64,000 nucleotides of DNA. It comes from Algoriphagus halophilus. Its GTDB lineage: Bacteria; Bacteroidota; Bacteroidia; Cytophagales; Cyclobacteriaceae. Location: the NCBI RefSeq assembly GCF_900129785.1, contig NZ_FSRC01000003.1, positions 248,001 to 312,000 of the forward strand. Reading direction: 5' to 3'. Positions 1-8,402 of this stretch are shown piece after piece. The translations under genes were made by a program, and so were the position numbers. Each line of letters opens with the position of its first letter. Position 1 is the first letter of the stretch. The notes below the pieces were generated by a model. It saw only the letters and a list, made by a program, of their open reading frames with translations, had not been told where the DNA came from and made no database searches.

Positions 1-1106
1 AATTCGGGATGGATACCAAATTTTTTGAAATACGCTTTTTCTAAAGAATTTTGAAACTTTTCTATAGAGTTAGTTTTCAGTAAGTTAATGGTACAACCGC
101 CAAAACCACCTCCCATCATTCTTGATCCCAAAACAAAATCCATTTTCCAGGATTCTTCCGCCAAAAAGTCAAGTTCGGCGCAACTCACCTCGTAATCTTT
201 GCTTAAGCTTTCGTGTGAAGCTTTCATCAACTTTCCAAAATTGATTAAATCCCCATTCTTAAGGTATGTACCTGCTTCACGAACCCGGGAATCTTCCATA
301 ATCACATGTTTGGCTTTAGGAAAAAGTTCTGAAGGGAGCAATTTTTCTACTTCAGGCAGTTGATCAGTAGAAATGTCCCTTAAGGTTTTGATCCCGTGGA
401 AATTACTTGAAAGAATTCTTACACTTTCTTCGCAGGCTGCTCTTCTTTTGTTGTAGGCTGAATCCGCGAGTTTATGTTTTACTTTGGTATTGACTAAAAG
501 CAGACTAAAGTCTTTTAAATTAATTGGGATTTCTTCATGGGTATTGCTCCTACAGTCTAATAATAAGGCATGATTTTCTTTCCCAAAGGCTGAGGCATAG
601 GGATCCATGATTCCACAGTTTAGCCCTTCAAAAAGATGTTCGGATTTTTGAGCATAAATAGCAATGGATCGTTTTGGGATTTTGAATGAAAATAATCCTG
701 ATAGTGCAGTTCCTATGCCTACTGATAGTGCAGCGGAAGAGGAAAGTCCAGATCCCACCGGGATATTTCCTCCAAATACCATGTTAAAGCCTTTTACGGG
801 ATATCCCGCTTGTTTCAGCTGGGCTACCATCCCCATGATGTAATTTGCCCAATGACCCTTTTTCGGTGAGAATGATTTGACATCAAATACAAAATCCTCC
901 TTAAAATCAAATGAATGGACCCTAGCCGAATTTGAATCATTTTCTTGGACGGCTACCCAAATTCCCTGAGAAACTGCAGCGGGGAATACAAATCCTTCTT
1001 GATAATCCGTATGTTCACCGATCAGGTTAATTCTACCAGGTGCAAAGGCAAGAAGAGGCTCTTGAGAAAAAATCTCAACAAAGGACTTGGCTATACGTTC
1101 GCGCAT
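1..1106 (-). CDS. galK: Galactokinase (partial, C-terminus beyond the left edge)
   Basis: Galactokinase phosphorylates alpha-D-galactose to galactose-1-phosphate in the cytoplasm, the first committed step of the Leloir pathway. I translated the reverse strand from the ATG at 1106. The GHMP-kinase galactokinase signature GRINLIGEHTDY lies about 25 residues in, the ATP-binding GSGLSSSAA loop about 110 residues further, and a late GSRMMGGGFGGCT glycine-rich motif is present, so most of the protein is here. The frame stays open to position 1, so the last residues are missing. The start codon directly follows the stop of the LacI gene with no bases between, which implies translational coupling in one operon. 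The family assignment is secure; only the exact end is unknown. Confidence 0.95.
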   Translation of the reverse strand, partial: MRERIAKSFVEIFSQEPLLAFAPGRINLIGEHTDYQEGFVFPAAVSQGIWVAVQENDSNSARVHSFDFKEDFVFDVKSFSPKKGHWANYIMGMVAQLKQAGYPVKGFNMVFGGNIPVGSGLSSSAALSVGIGTALSGLFSFKIPKRSIAIYAQKSEHLFEGLNCGIMDPYASAFGKENHALLLDCRSNTHEEIPINLKDFSLLLVNTKVKHKLADSAYNKRRAACEESVRILSSNFHGIKTLRDISTDQLPEVEKLLPSELFPKAKHVIMEDSRVREAGTYLKNGDLINFGKLMKASHESLSKDYEVSCAELDFLAEESWKMDFVLGSRMMGGGFGGCTINLLKTNSIEKFQNSLEKAYFKKFGIHPE

Positions 1107-2132
1107 TTATTTACTGATTTGCGTGGATTGTCTTGGAATAAGGGTTGTTTCCAATACGATTGAAATAGGATCATCTGAAGCGATCCCATCCAATTGGTCT
1201 AACAGGTGACTTACTGCAAGTTTACCCATTTCGTAACCTGGTTGAGAAACGGTGGTCAATGGGGGTTCAATCACTGCTGAAGTTGGGTTATTTGTAAAAC
1301 CTGCTAACGCAATGTCTTGAGGGATTTTAATTCCTTGGCTTTTCCAATGAATTAATACCTCGACAGCTACGGGATCAATCATGCAAAACACTCCATCAGG
1401 TCTTTCCTTCATTTGCAGGATTTCTTCCGCTACAGCTATATTGCCTTCAGAGGTCAAATCAGTCACTTTGATCAAACTTGGGTCTTCAGCCACCCCAAAT
1501 TCTGCTAAGGCCTTTAAATACCCTTCTTTTCTTTTTTTACTGATATATAAATCTTCAGGGCCAGATATATACATAACCCGCTTACATCCCACTTCCAAGA
1601 GATGTTTGGTTACTTGATAAGCTCCACCGACATCATTAAATGTAACTTTGGAGACAGGAATGTCTTCTTGCACCCTGTCAAAAAGTACAAATGGAATCTC
1701 TCGATTATAAAGTTCAAAAAGGTGCTCGTAATGGTTGGTCTCTCTGCTCAATGAGATTAATAGTGCATCTACTTGGCTGGCTACCAAGGTTTTGATATTG
1801 GCAATTTCCAACTCAAGATGTTCATTGGACTGACAAATCATTACATTGTATCCACGGACATTTGCTTGATCTTGAATACCACTGATACAGGATGCAAAGA
1901 AATGGGAAGTGATTTCAGGCACTATGACACCAAGGGTCTTGGTTCTGCTAATCCTTAAACTTTGGGCCAAAAGATTAGGTTGGTAATTCATCTCTTTCGC
2001 CATTTCCACAATCTTTCTCTTGGTCTCTGGATGTAATTCTGGAGAGTCTTTTAGCGCTCGGGAAATGGTGGAAACAGAAACTCCCAATTTCTTGGCAATT
2101 TCCTTCATGGTGACCTGATGCCCTTTTTTCAT
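1107..2132 (-). CDS. LacI-family transcriptional regulator
   Basis: A 341-residue DNA-binding repressor-type protein. Residues about 8-30 form the LacI helix-turn-helix (TMKEIAKKLGVSVSTISRAL), followed by the hinge helix (NYQPNLLAQSLR) that inserts into the operator minor groove. From about residue 63 onward there is a periplasmic-binding-protein-like sensor fold (LGVIVPEI onset, then VTKHLLEVGCKRVMYISGP). It directly abuts galK, so a galactose or galactoside response is a reasonable inference, although the ligand cannot be read from the sequence. Length is normal for the family. A short inverted repeat at 2154-2171 just upstream of its start could be an autoregulatory operator. Confidence 0.95.
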   Translation of the reverse strand: MKKGHQVTMKEIAKKLGVSVSTISRALKDSPELHPETKRKIVEMAKEMNYQPNLLAQSLRISRTKTLGVIVPEITSHFFASCISGIQDQANVRGYNVMICQSNEHLELEIANIKTLVASQVDALLISLSRETNHYEHLFELYNREIPFVLFDRVQEDIPVSKVTFNDVGGAYQVTKHLLEVGCKRVMYISGPEDLYISKKRKEGYLKALAEFGVAEDPSLIKVTDLTSEGNIAVAEEILQMKERPDGVFCMIDPVAVEVLIHWKSQGIKIPQDIALAGFTNNPTSAVIEPPLTTVSQPGYEMGKLAVSHLLDQLDGIASDDPISIVLETTLIPRQSTQISK

Positions 2133-2153
2133 GATTAAATGTAGGTTAGCATG

Positions 2154-2171
2154 AATGCAACAAGATGCATT
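2154..2171. promoter_or_regulatory. Short inverted repeat upstream of the LacI gene
   Basis: The arms AATGCA and TGCATT are perfectly complementary with a 6-bp spacer, 22 bp upstream of the LacI start in the 70-bp gap behind the M28 gene. The position suits an autoregulatory operator, but the repeat is short and has no central CG as many LacI operators do. Weak evidence. Confidence 0.25.
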
Positions 2172-2202
2172 TCAGACAAAGATTAATTCGAAAGATACCA
2201 TT

Positions 2203-3183
2203 TTACTCCTGGTAAACCGTAAATAAAACAGTTTCTCCGACCGCTTGCAAGGTTCTGCGGTCAATCAATTCCATATTATCGCTATGGGTATGGTGATAAT
2301 GCCCAAACCCATAATCAGGAGAAAAGTCCAAAATATCGATCATAGGAATCCCTGCTTTGGTATTGACAAAGACGTGATCATCCAAGATTTCGGCAGCATC
2401 TCTATTCACAAAGAAATCTCCGTGTCCAATTTTGGCAGCATTATCCCAGACTTTCCTAAGGATGCCAGCGGCAAATTTTCTGCTATAGCCTTCTCTATAA
2501 AAATGTGCTCCCTTGGCACCTACCATATCCAATAGAATGCCATAATAAGCGGTATAATTAGGGATATGCTTATTTCCAGACCAATACTGAGAACCCAAGC
2601 ACCACCAAAAATCTTGGGAAGTATTTCGGTAAGTAGTTTGATCCGGCTCTCCATCATCTTCACCATCAAACAGGATAAAGTCAATACCCACATCCGGTTT
2701 CAAATCTTGAGAATGGATAGTTCTTGCGATCTCCAGTAACACGCCAACTCCACTGGCTCCATCATTTGCTCCATCAATAGGTTGATCCATGTCTTGGGAA
2801 TCCTTATCAGCAATCCTTCTACTATCCCAATGCGCAGATAGCATGATTCTTTTGGTTGCTGCGGGATTATAAGAGGCAATGATATTACTAAGATTCCAAG
2901 TAAGGTTATCGTAAGTCTTTGCCTCAAAATCCTGAGTTTGAACGCTCATTCCATAACTTTCAAATTTTGAAATGATCCAATCTTTGGTTTCCTGATGGCC
3001 AGGGGTCATTGGAACCCTAGGACCAAAATCCACTTGTTTCTGAATAAATGTATAGGCAGAATCCGATGAGAAGCTTGGGTAGGGTTTAACAGGAATCTCA
3101 GCTACGGTTTCGGTTTTCTTTTCTGGAGAGCTACAAGCCCAAGCTAAAATCAAAAGGGCAATGAGCCACAATTTATTCTTCAT
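2203..3183 (-). CDS. M28-family lipoprotein, glutaminyl-peptide cyclotransferase-like
   Basis: A secreted zinc enzyme. From the ATG at 3183 the N-terminus is a lipoprotein signal (hydrophobic [10 protein letters not shown] then Cys17), so it is probably membrane-anchored outside the cytoplasm. An upstream TTG at 3195 would put four extra residues before the signal and is less likely. M28 zinc-site features are SAHWDSR (His118, Asp120), DGANDGASG and FDGEDDGEP. The following WCLGSQYW block is typical of bacterial glutaminyl cyclases rather than ordinary aminopeptidases, and a late HYHHTHSD supplies another histidine. Glutaminyl cyclases convert N-terminal Gln to pyroglutamate. It overlaps the 3' end of cysS by 11 bp, so the two are probably cotranscribed. 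The QC activity is inferred from motifs. Confidence 0.85.
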   Translation of the reverse strand: MKNKLWLIALLILAWACSSPEKKTETVAEIPVKPYPSFSSDSAYTFIQKQVDFGPRVPMTPGHQETKDWIISKFESYGMSVQTQDFEAKTYDNLTWNLSNIIASYNPAATKRIMLSAHWDSRRIADKDSQDMDQPIDGANDGASGVGVLLEIARTIHSQDLKPDVGIDFILFDGEDDGEPDQTTYRNTSQDFWWCLGSQYWSGNKHIPNYTAYYGILLDMVGAKGAHFYREGYSRKFAAGILRKVWDNAAKIGHGDFFVNRDAAEILDDHVFVNTKAGIPMIDILDFSPDYGFGHYHHTHSDNMELIDRRTLQAVGETVLFTVYQE

Positions 3184-4666
3184 ATGCCCAGTCAATTTTA
3201 TTTTTCATGTCTTTTACGACAAAACCTATTTCTTTCAAACCAGCTCTGATTTCATCTACTTTTTCATAATCACGAGCAGTTTTAGCTTCTGTATATAAGT
3301 TGAGAAGCAAGGAAATCATCTGTTGTTGGGTATCGAATTTTTCTTCAAGTAATCCTAAAATATCTTCCACGAAGGTGATGAATGTTTGGATCAATAGATT
3401 GAATACCTCCTCACCCAAAGCAGCTGGTGGCAACTGGCCAGTATACATAGAATTAATCTTCTTCAATAAATTGAATAGATGACCAATGGCTTGTGCAGTG
3501 TTAAAGTCATCATCCATCGCTCTGTAAGCATTACTGATGCTGCTTTTAATTTGTTCCAATTGCTTTTCATCAATGGAAATATCCTCTGCGGGTTGGTATT
3601 TTAGCATTTTCGCTATTCTCAAGCCATTAATTAGCTTTTTATACCCCTTTTGCGCAGCCTTTAAGGCATCGTTGGAAAAGTCCAAAGTGGATCTATAATG
3701 TGCAGTCAGAATAAAATAGCGAATGGTCATTGGGCTATAAGCCTGCTCCAATAAGTCATGGTCTCCATTGAATAATTCCTGAAGAGTGATAAAGTTTCCT
3801 AAAGACTTACCCATCTTTTGACCATTGATGGTAATCATGTTGTTATGCATCCAGTAGTTTACTGGATCCTTATGATTGCATGCGTTTCCCTGAGCAATCT
3901 CACATTCGTGGTGAGGGAACATCAAGTCCATTCCGCCTCCATGGATATCGAAAGTTGTTCCTAGGTATTTTGAACTCATGGCTGTACACTCCAAATGCCA
4001 TCCTGGAAAGCCTACTCCCCATGGAGAATCCCATTTCATCAGGTGTTCTGGGGCTGCATTTTTCCATAAGGCAAAATCTACGGGGTTCCTCTTTTCACTT
4101 TGCCCGTCAAGTTCTCGGCTCCCACTCATCAATTCATCGATTACTCTCCCTGAAAGTCGTCCATAAGGAGTTTTTTCATTGTATTTCAAGGTATCGAAAT
4201 AGACCGACCCATTGACTTCATAAGCTAATCCTTCCTTCAAAATTGCTTCTACTAGGGCAATTTGCTCTGGAATATGACCGGTAGCTCTTGGTTCAATATT
4301 AGGTTTCCATGTATTCAATAAAGCCATGTCCCGGTGATAGGAATCCGTGTATTGCTGCGCAATTTCCATAGGTTCCAGTTGCTCCAGTTTGGCTTTTTTT
4401 GCGATTTTATCTTCACCTTCGTCTGCATCCCCCTGTAAATGCCCAACGTCCGTAATGTTTCGGACATATCTTACCCGATACCCTAAATGAGTTAAATAGC
4501 GATTGACCGTATCAAAGGTGATCGCTGGACGTGCATGACCCAAATGTGCGTCTCCATAAACGGTGGGGCCGCAGACATATAAACCTACAAATGGAGGATT
4601 AATTGCTTGGAAGTTCTCTTTCTTGCGGGAAAGAGTGTTGTATAGCTTTAATTGATGCGATTTCAT
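3173..4666 (-). CDS. cysS: Cysteine--tRNA ligase
   Basis: Cytoplasmic class I aminoacyl-tRNA synthetase charging tRNA-Cys. The HIGH signature appears as HLGH at residues 41-44 and the KMSKS loop as KMGKS in [10 protein letters not shown]. Likely zinc ligands are Cys32 (YVCGPTVY), the Cys of WHLECTAMS and the His/Glu of FPHHECE. The C-terminal helical tRNA-binding domain is complete, and 497 residues is normal for Bacteroidota CysRS. The M28 gene overlaps its stop, an odd pairing for a housekeeping gene. Upstream lies a 254-bp gap containing the purH terminator. Confidence 0.98.
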   Translation of the reverse strand: MKSHQLKLYNTLSRKKENFQAINPPFVGLYVCGPTVYGDAHLGHARPAITFDTVNRYLTHLGYRVRYVRNITDVGHLQGDADEGEDKIAKKAKLEQLEPMEIAQQYTDSYHRDMALLNTWKPNIEPRATGHIPEQIALVEAILKEGLAYEVNGSVYFDTLKYNEKTPYGRLSGRVIDELMSGSRELDGQSEKRNPVDFALWKNAAPEHLMKWDSPWGVGFPGWHLECTAMSSKYLGTTFDIHGGGMDLMFPHHECEIAQGNACNHKDPVNYWMHNNMITINGQKMGKSLGNFITLQELFNGDHDLLEQAYSPMTIRYFILTAHYRSTLDFSNDALKAAQKGYKKLINGLRIAKMLKYQPAEDISIDEKQLEQIKSSISNAYRAMDDDFNTAQAIGHLFNLLKKINSMYTGQLPPAALGEEVFNLLIQTFITFVEDILGLLEEKFDTQQQMISLLLNLYTEAKTARDYEKVDEIRAGLKEIGFVVKDMKNKIDWAYEE

Positions 4667-4858
4667 AAGTCTTCAAAAGTACGAATTTGAGTCCGATAAT
4701 TATTGGGTAACGTGATCCGTGTGATACGGTTCGGAATCGGGCTGCAAAATAGAATATTAGAACCGGAAATAAAGTATTATTTAAAATAGATAAGTCCTTG
4801 GTTTACCCAAAGTCTTTGAAATGTTTAAATTGAGTTAAAGAATCGGATAAGAATAAAA

Positions 4859-4890
4859 AGACCTCCTGATTTGAACTAATCAGGAGGTCT
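4859..4890 (-). terminator. Rho-independent terminator of purH
   Basis: A perfect 13-bp stem (AGACCTCCTGATT with its complement) encloses a 6-nt loop. Read on the minus strand it is followed by TTTTTATTC, a U-tract. It begins about 30 bp past the purH stop and should insulate purH from cysS. Confidence 0.9.
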
Positions 4891-4920
4891 AGCTACTTAA
4901 ATCTAATTACTTGATACTTT

Positions 4921-6447
4921 TTAGTGTTTAAAGTGTCTTACTCCTGTCATTACCATGGACATCCCGTGGTCGTTACAATAGTCGATGCTCAATTGGTCTT
5001 TGATGGATCCGCCAGGCTGAACCACTGCAGTGATTCCAGCTTTTCCGGCTATTTCCACACAGTCAGGGAATGGGAAGAAGGCATCAGAGGCCATTACCGC
5101 TCCTTTCAAATCAAAACCAAACTCATGCGCTTTCGTGATAGCTTGCTTTAATGCATCCACACGAGAGGTTTGTCCTACTCCTGAAGAAAACATTTGATTG
5201 TCGTTGCTCAAGATAATAGTGTTGGATTTGGTGTGCTTACAGATTTTAGCTGCAAATACCATCGCATCCATTTCTTTTTCAGTAGGAGTTTCCTGAGTGA
5301 CTACTTTGAAATCAGCCTTTGTTTCAGTAGCAAGATCTTTGTCCTGTTCAATCACTCCGTTCAGAAGTGTTTTCATCATTTTAGTACCTGGAAGGTCGAT
5401 TTTCTGACGAAGTAAAATTCTGTTTTTCTTTGAAGTCAATACTTCCAGAGCTTCCTCAGTAAATTCAGGAGCAATCAATACTTCGAAGAATAATGAATGC
5501 ATTTCTTCTGCTGCTTCTTTGTCAACGGTTTGGTTGGTAACCAAAACACCCCCAAAAGCTGAAATGGTATCTGCTTGGAAAGCTTTTTGGTAGGCTTCTT
5601 TCACCGTTGGTGCTAGAGCTACACCACAGGCATTGGTATGCTTTAGGATCGCAAAAGCAGTTTCTCCTTTGAATTCAGCGATCAAGTTCACTGCTGCATC
5701 TACGTCCACCAAATTGTTGTAGGAAAGTTCTTTTCCATTCAATTGGTCAAATAGAGCATCCATGTCCCCATAGAAATGGGCCGCTTGATGGGGGTTTTCA
5801 CCATATCGAAGTGCTTTTGCTTTGTTTTCAGATACTTTCAACGCTGGAATATTTTCAGCTCTGTTGAAGTAATTAAAGATATGTGTATCGTAATTGGAAG
5901 AAACTTGGAATGCTTGTGCAGCAAAATAACGACGGTCTTCCATCGTAGTTGCTCCGTCTTGGTCTGTTAATCTTTGCTCTAGCTCAGTGTATTGATCTTT
6001 AGAAGCAATAATGGTCACATCCTTAAAGTTTTTGGCAGCTGCCCTGATCAAAGAAATACCACCAATGTCGATCTTTTCGATGATGTCAGCTTCGGAAGCA
6101 CCAGAGGCTACCGTTTCTTCGAAAGGATACAAATCCACTATCACCAAATCTATGGCAGGAATATCGTACTCTGCAGCCTGGGAAAGATCTCCATCATTAT
6201 CTCTTCTATAAAGAATACCACCAAAGATTTTTGGGTGAAGGGTTTTTACTCTTCCACCAAAGATAGATGGATAGCTGGTCAATTCTTCAACAGGAACAAC
6301 TGCTGCGCCTTGCTCTTCAATAAACTTTTGGGTACCACCGGTTGAATAGATGGTTACACCGTGTTTTTTTAATAGGGCAATGATAGGTTCGAGATTGTCT
6401 TTATAGAAGACAGAGATGAGGGCAGATTGAATTTTCTTTGTTGCCAT
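4921..6447 (-). CDS. purH: Bifunctional AICAR formyltransferase / IMP cyclohydrolase
   Basis: Catalyses the last two steps of de novo IMP synthesis in the cytoplasm: formylation of AICAR by 10-formyl-THF, then ring closure. The N-terminal methylglyoxal-synthase-like cyclohydrolase domain (about residues 1-150) shows ALISVFYKDN, STGGTQKFIEEQG and GGRVKTLHPKIFGG. The C-terminal transformylase carries the catalytic KHTNACGVA motif and the terminal SIKDQLSIDYCNDHG region, ending in the usual MTGVRHFKH. At 508 residues it is full length. It appears monocistronic, with its own terminator at 4859-4890 and a hairpin in its leader at 6487-6500. Confidence 0.98.
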   Translation of the reverse strand: MATKKIQSALISVFYKDNLEPIIALLKKHGVTIYSTGGTQKFIEEQGAAVVPVEELTSYPSIFGGRVKTLHPKIFGGILYRRDNDGDLSQAAEYDIPAIDLVIVDLYPFEETVASGASEADIIEKIDIGGISLIRAAAKNFKDVTIIASKDQYTELEQRLTDQDGATTMEDRRYFAAQAFQVSSNYDTHIFNYFNRAENIPALKVSENKAKALRYGENPHQAAHFYGDMDALFDQLNGKELSYNNLVDVDAAVNLIAEFKGETAFAILKHTNACGVALAPTVKEAYQKAFQADTISAFGGVLVTNQTVDKEAAEEMHSLFFEVLIAPEFTEEALEVLTSKKNRILLRQKIDLPGTKMMKTLLNGVIEQDKDLATETKADFKVVTQETPTEKEMDAMVFAAKICKHTKSNTIILSNDNQMFSSGVGQTSRVDALKQAITKAHEFGFDLKGAVMASDAFFPFPDCVEIAGKAGITAVVQPGGSIKDQLSIDYCNDHGMSMVMTGVRHFKH

Positions 6448-6486
6448 TTGGGAATGGATTTGTTTGATTTCTAAAGGATAACCTTG

Positions 6487-6511
6487 TCCGCCAAAGCGGA
6501 ATGCAAAGGTA
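6487..6511 (-). promoter_or_regulatory. purH leader hairpin with possible -7 promoter element
   Basis: On the minus strand TACCTTTG (6511-6504) matches the Bacteroidota -7 consensus TAnnTTTG, about 57 bp before the purH ATG. I could not find a TTG at the expected -33 spacing. Just downstream the arms TCCGC and GCGGA (6500-6496 and 6491-6487) form a 5-bp hairpin with a 4-nt loop, close to where the transcript would begin, so it may stabilise the 5' end. Suggestive only. Confidence 0.3.
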
Positions 6512-6775
6512 GGAAAAAAGACCTAAAGGAGGAGTAATTAAAATATAATTTGGAGCAAACTCGAAAAAGGAAAAAGGATGGAGTTTTTCTATTGAAAATA
6601 CTATTAATCTCGTATTGGATTAGAGTGTAAAAGGTTTTCGCCCTTATGCATTACGTGACTTCAGACGCTGGCCATCTTTTTTCTTAGTTTTTCCAATTAA
6701 AATAAACATCCTTATAACGCTTTGTTGCTAAGGTGAAAAAATAATCAAGTTTTTAAAATGGAAGTTTAAAAGAAA

Positions 6776-6813
6776 AAAGGTGCAGCTACCAATGAGTCGG
6801 GAACTGCACCTTT
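6776..6813 (-). terminator. Rho-independent terminator of the GH18 gene
   Basis: A 10-bp perfect stem (AAAGGTGCAG and CTGCACCTTT) with an 18-nt loop. On the minus strand it runs into TTTTCTTTTAAAC. It lies about 20 bp past the stop of the chitinase-like gene. Confidence 0.85.
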
Positions 6814-6834
6814 CGATTTTTAATCTGGACAAAT

Positions 6835-8049
6835 TTAATCGTTGGCTGCTTTATAAATTGCATCAAGTAAGCTTCCAGCTTCTTTGGTGTCATTTCCAAG
6901 TTCCCAGAACATAATACCTCCTAATCCTTTTTTCATGGTGTATTCGGTTTTTAAGGCGACTGAAACCGTGTCATCATAGGAAACAAATAAGCTGTCCTCG
7001 GCATTGTACATGTAAGGTGATTTGGCTTTTTCATCCCAATAGCGTTTAAATTTGCCATCAGGTTCATAGTTGTCACGAATTTGATGATAAGCCATCCAAC
7101 CTATATGTAAGCCCCCGCTCAATTGATAAAGTCCGTTGTTTGCAGGGGGAACACCTTTCCAAACTCTTCCATAAAATGCACTACCGATGACAATTTGTTT
7201 GGGATCCACACCTTCTTGAATTAGGAAGTCCACAATTTTTTCGGCTGATCTAGGGTCAGGGTCTAGGTTACCACCATTTTGGTATAAGCTATCTAAGTGT
7301 ACTTGAAAAGGAGTTCCTTCAATATCTCCTTTTTTGACATCACCAAGAGGAGTATGATGTCCGGTATAAATTGAAACACCAGAAACTTGATCGTAAGTCA
7401 TGACATTGGTATAGTCCGCATATTTCATGACTTCATTTACTTCAATGAAATCATAATAGCGTTTCCAACCCGCAGATGCAAAGGTTAAAATTTTCGGAGT
7501 TTCGAATTGATCCAGCATCTCTCTCAACCCTTTCATCAAGGCGGTGAAATTCTTGGTGTCTTCTGGTCTAGCCATGGTTCCTGCACCAGATATTCCTGGG
7601 TATTCCCAGTCCATGTCCATGCCATCAAGATTGTATTTTGCTATAAATTCTGAAGCACTCTTGATGAATTTAGTTCGGCTTTCTTCGGTCAAAGCCATAT
7701 CAGAGAATCCATCAGCTCCCCAACCTCCGCAGGCAATCATAACTTTCAAATCAGGATTACGCTCTTTTTGCTTGACCAATGCTTCCAATTTAGGTCCTGC
7801 TGAATCTTCATTTCTAAATTTCATTTCACCATCGATGACATTGGTAAATGAATAAATGATATGGGTCAGCTTTTCAACAGGAATTTTTCCAGGTTGATAA
7901 TCACGTTCGGCAACATAATAAGCCATAATTACAGGATCAGAAGTAAGTATCCCTGTGTTTTGTGATGTTTCCTGCTCATTTTCGATTGGAGCCGAGCAAC
8001 TCAAAATGAGTGTCAATAGAAAAATAAAAGAGAGGTAAGTGCTTTTCAA
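6835..8049 (-). CDS. Glycoside hydrolase family 18 (chitinase-like) lipoprotein
   Basis: Secreted GH18 enzyme expected to cleave beta-1,4-linked N-acetylglucosamine chains (chitin or related glycans) with substrate-assisted retention. The GH18 signature DxxDxDxE is intact as D142, D145, D147 and E149 (catalytic acid) in LDGMDMDWEYPG. A lipoprotein signal ends at Cys18 (LTLILSC), so it should be lipid-anchored. YADYTNVMTYDQ, GSAFYGRVW and GGIMFWELGND are further GH18 barrel-strand motifs. 404 residues, single domain, no carbohydrate-binding module seen. It stands alone between terminators; NagB and ROK genes 12 kb away could use the amino sugars it releases. Confidence 0.93.
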   Translation of the reverse strand: MKSTYLSFIFLLTLILSCSAPIENEQETSQNTGILTSDPVIMAYYVAERDYQPGKIPVEKLTHIIYSFTNVIDGEMKFRNEDSAGPKLEALVKQKERNPDLKVMIACGGWGADGFSDMALTEESRTKFIKSASEFIAKYNLDGMDMDWEYPGISGAGTMARPEDTKNFTALMKGLREMLDQFETPKILTFASAGWKRYYDFIEVNEVMKYADYTNVMTYDQVSGVSIYTGHHTPLGDVKKGDIEGTPFQVHLDSLYQNGGNLDPDPRSAEKIVDFLIQEGVDPKQIVIGSAFYGRVWKGVPPANNGLYQLSGGLHIGWMAYHQIRDNYEPDGKFKRYWDEKAKSPYMYNAEDSLFVSYDDTVSVALKTEYTMKKGLGGIMFWELGNDTKEAGSLLDAIYKAAND

Positions 8050-8402
8050 TGTGGTCAGGTTTTATACTTAATTAATAATTTTTATTAAGTAGCAATTACT
8101 TAAATTAAATTCTTTTTTAATAATGAAGAGGGAAAAAGATATTGTTAAAGGCTAGAATTTATTGTTTCAGAGTATTGGCTGAGTCTAGATGCTTTATAAT
8201 GAGTGGGTTTGAAACGACCTCTTCCTCTATCTAATATATAAAGATAGCCCCACATAGGTGTTAAATGAAATCTTGAGAAGTATTCTATAGTATTCAGATA
8301 AATAGCTGATTAATATCATGATTTCACCCCTTTTGCATCATGAACAGCTCGCCTCAAAATGGGTAAATTGAATCATTCATTTTGGTTTAGGCAACAGGGA
8401 TT
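8050..8402. other. Divergent intergenic region, GH18 / PEP synthase
   Basis: 353 bp between divergent genes, AT-rich, no coding potential seen. It contains an imperfect 21-bp palindrome at 8227-8247 with arms CTATCT and AGATAG, and repeated ATCATG words around 8316-8342. Either could be an operator, but no promoter matching TTG-N19-TAnnTTTG was found on either strand. Confidence 0.5.

Larger units (their letters stand above)
6448..6834. other. Intergenic region between purH and the chitinase gene
   Basis: 387 bp with no credible gene. It holds the purH leader (hairpin and possible -7 element at 6487-6511) and the minus-strand terminator of the chitinase gene (6776-6813). The middle, about 6540-6770, shows only a weak TAATC/GATTA inverted repeat and nothing I can assign. 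Confidence 0.6.

Noticed and set aside
3183..3195. TTG start upstream of the M28 lipoprotein
   Set aside because: Adds four residues before a clean lipoprotein signal; the ATG at 3183 fits better.
8316..8342. Repeated ATCATG words
   Set aside because: Too short and self-palindromic, so both direct and inverted matches are trivial.
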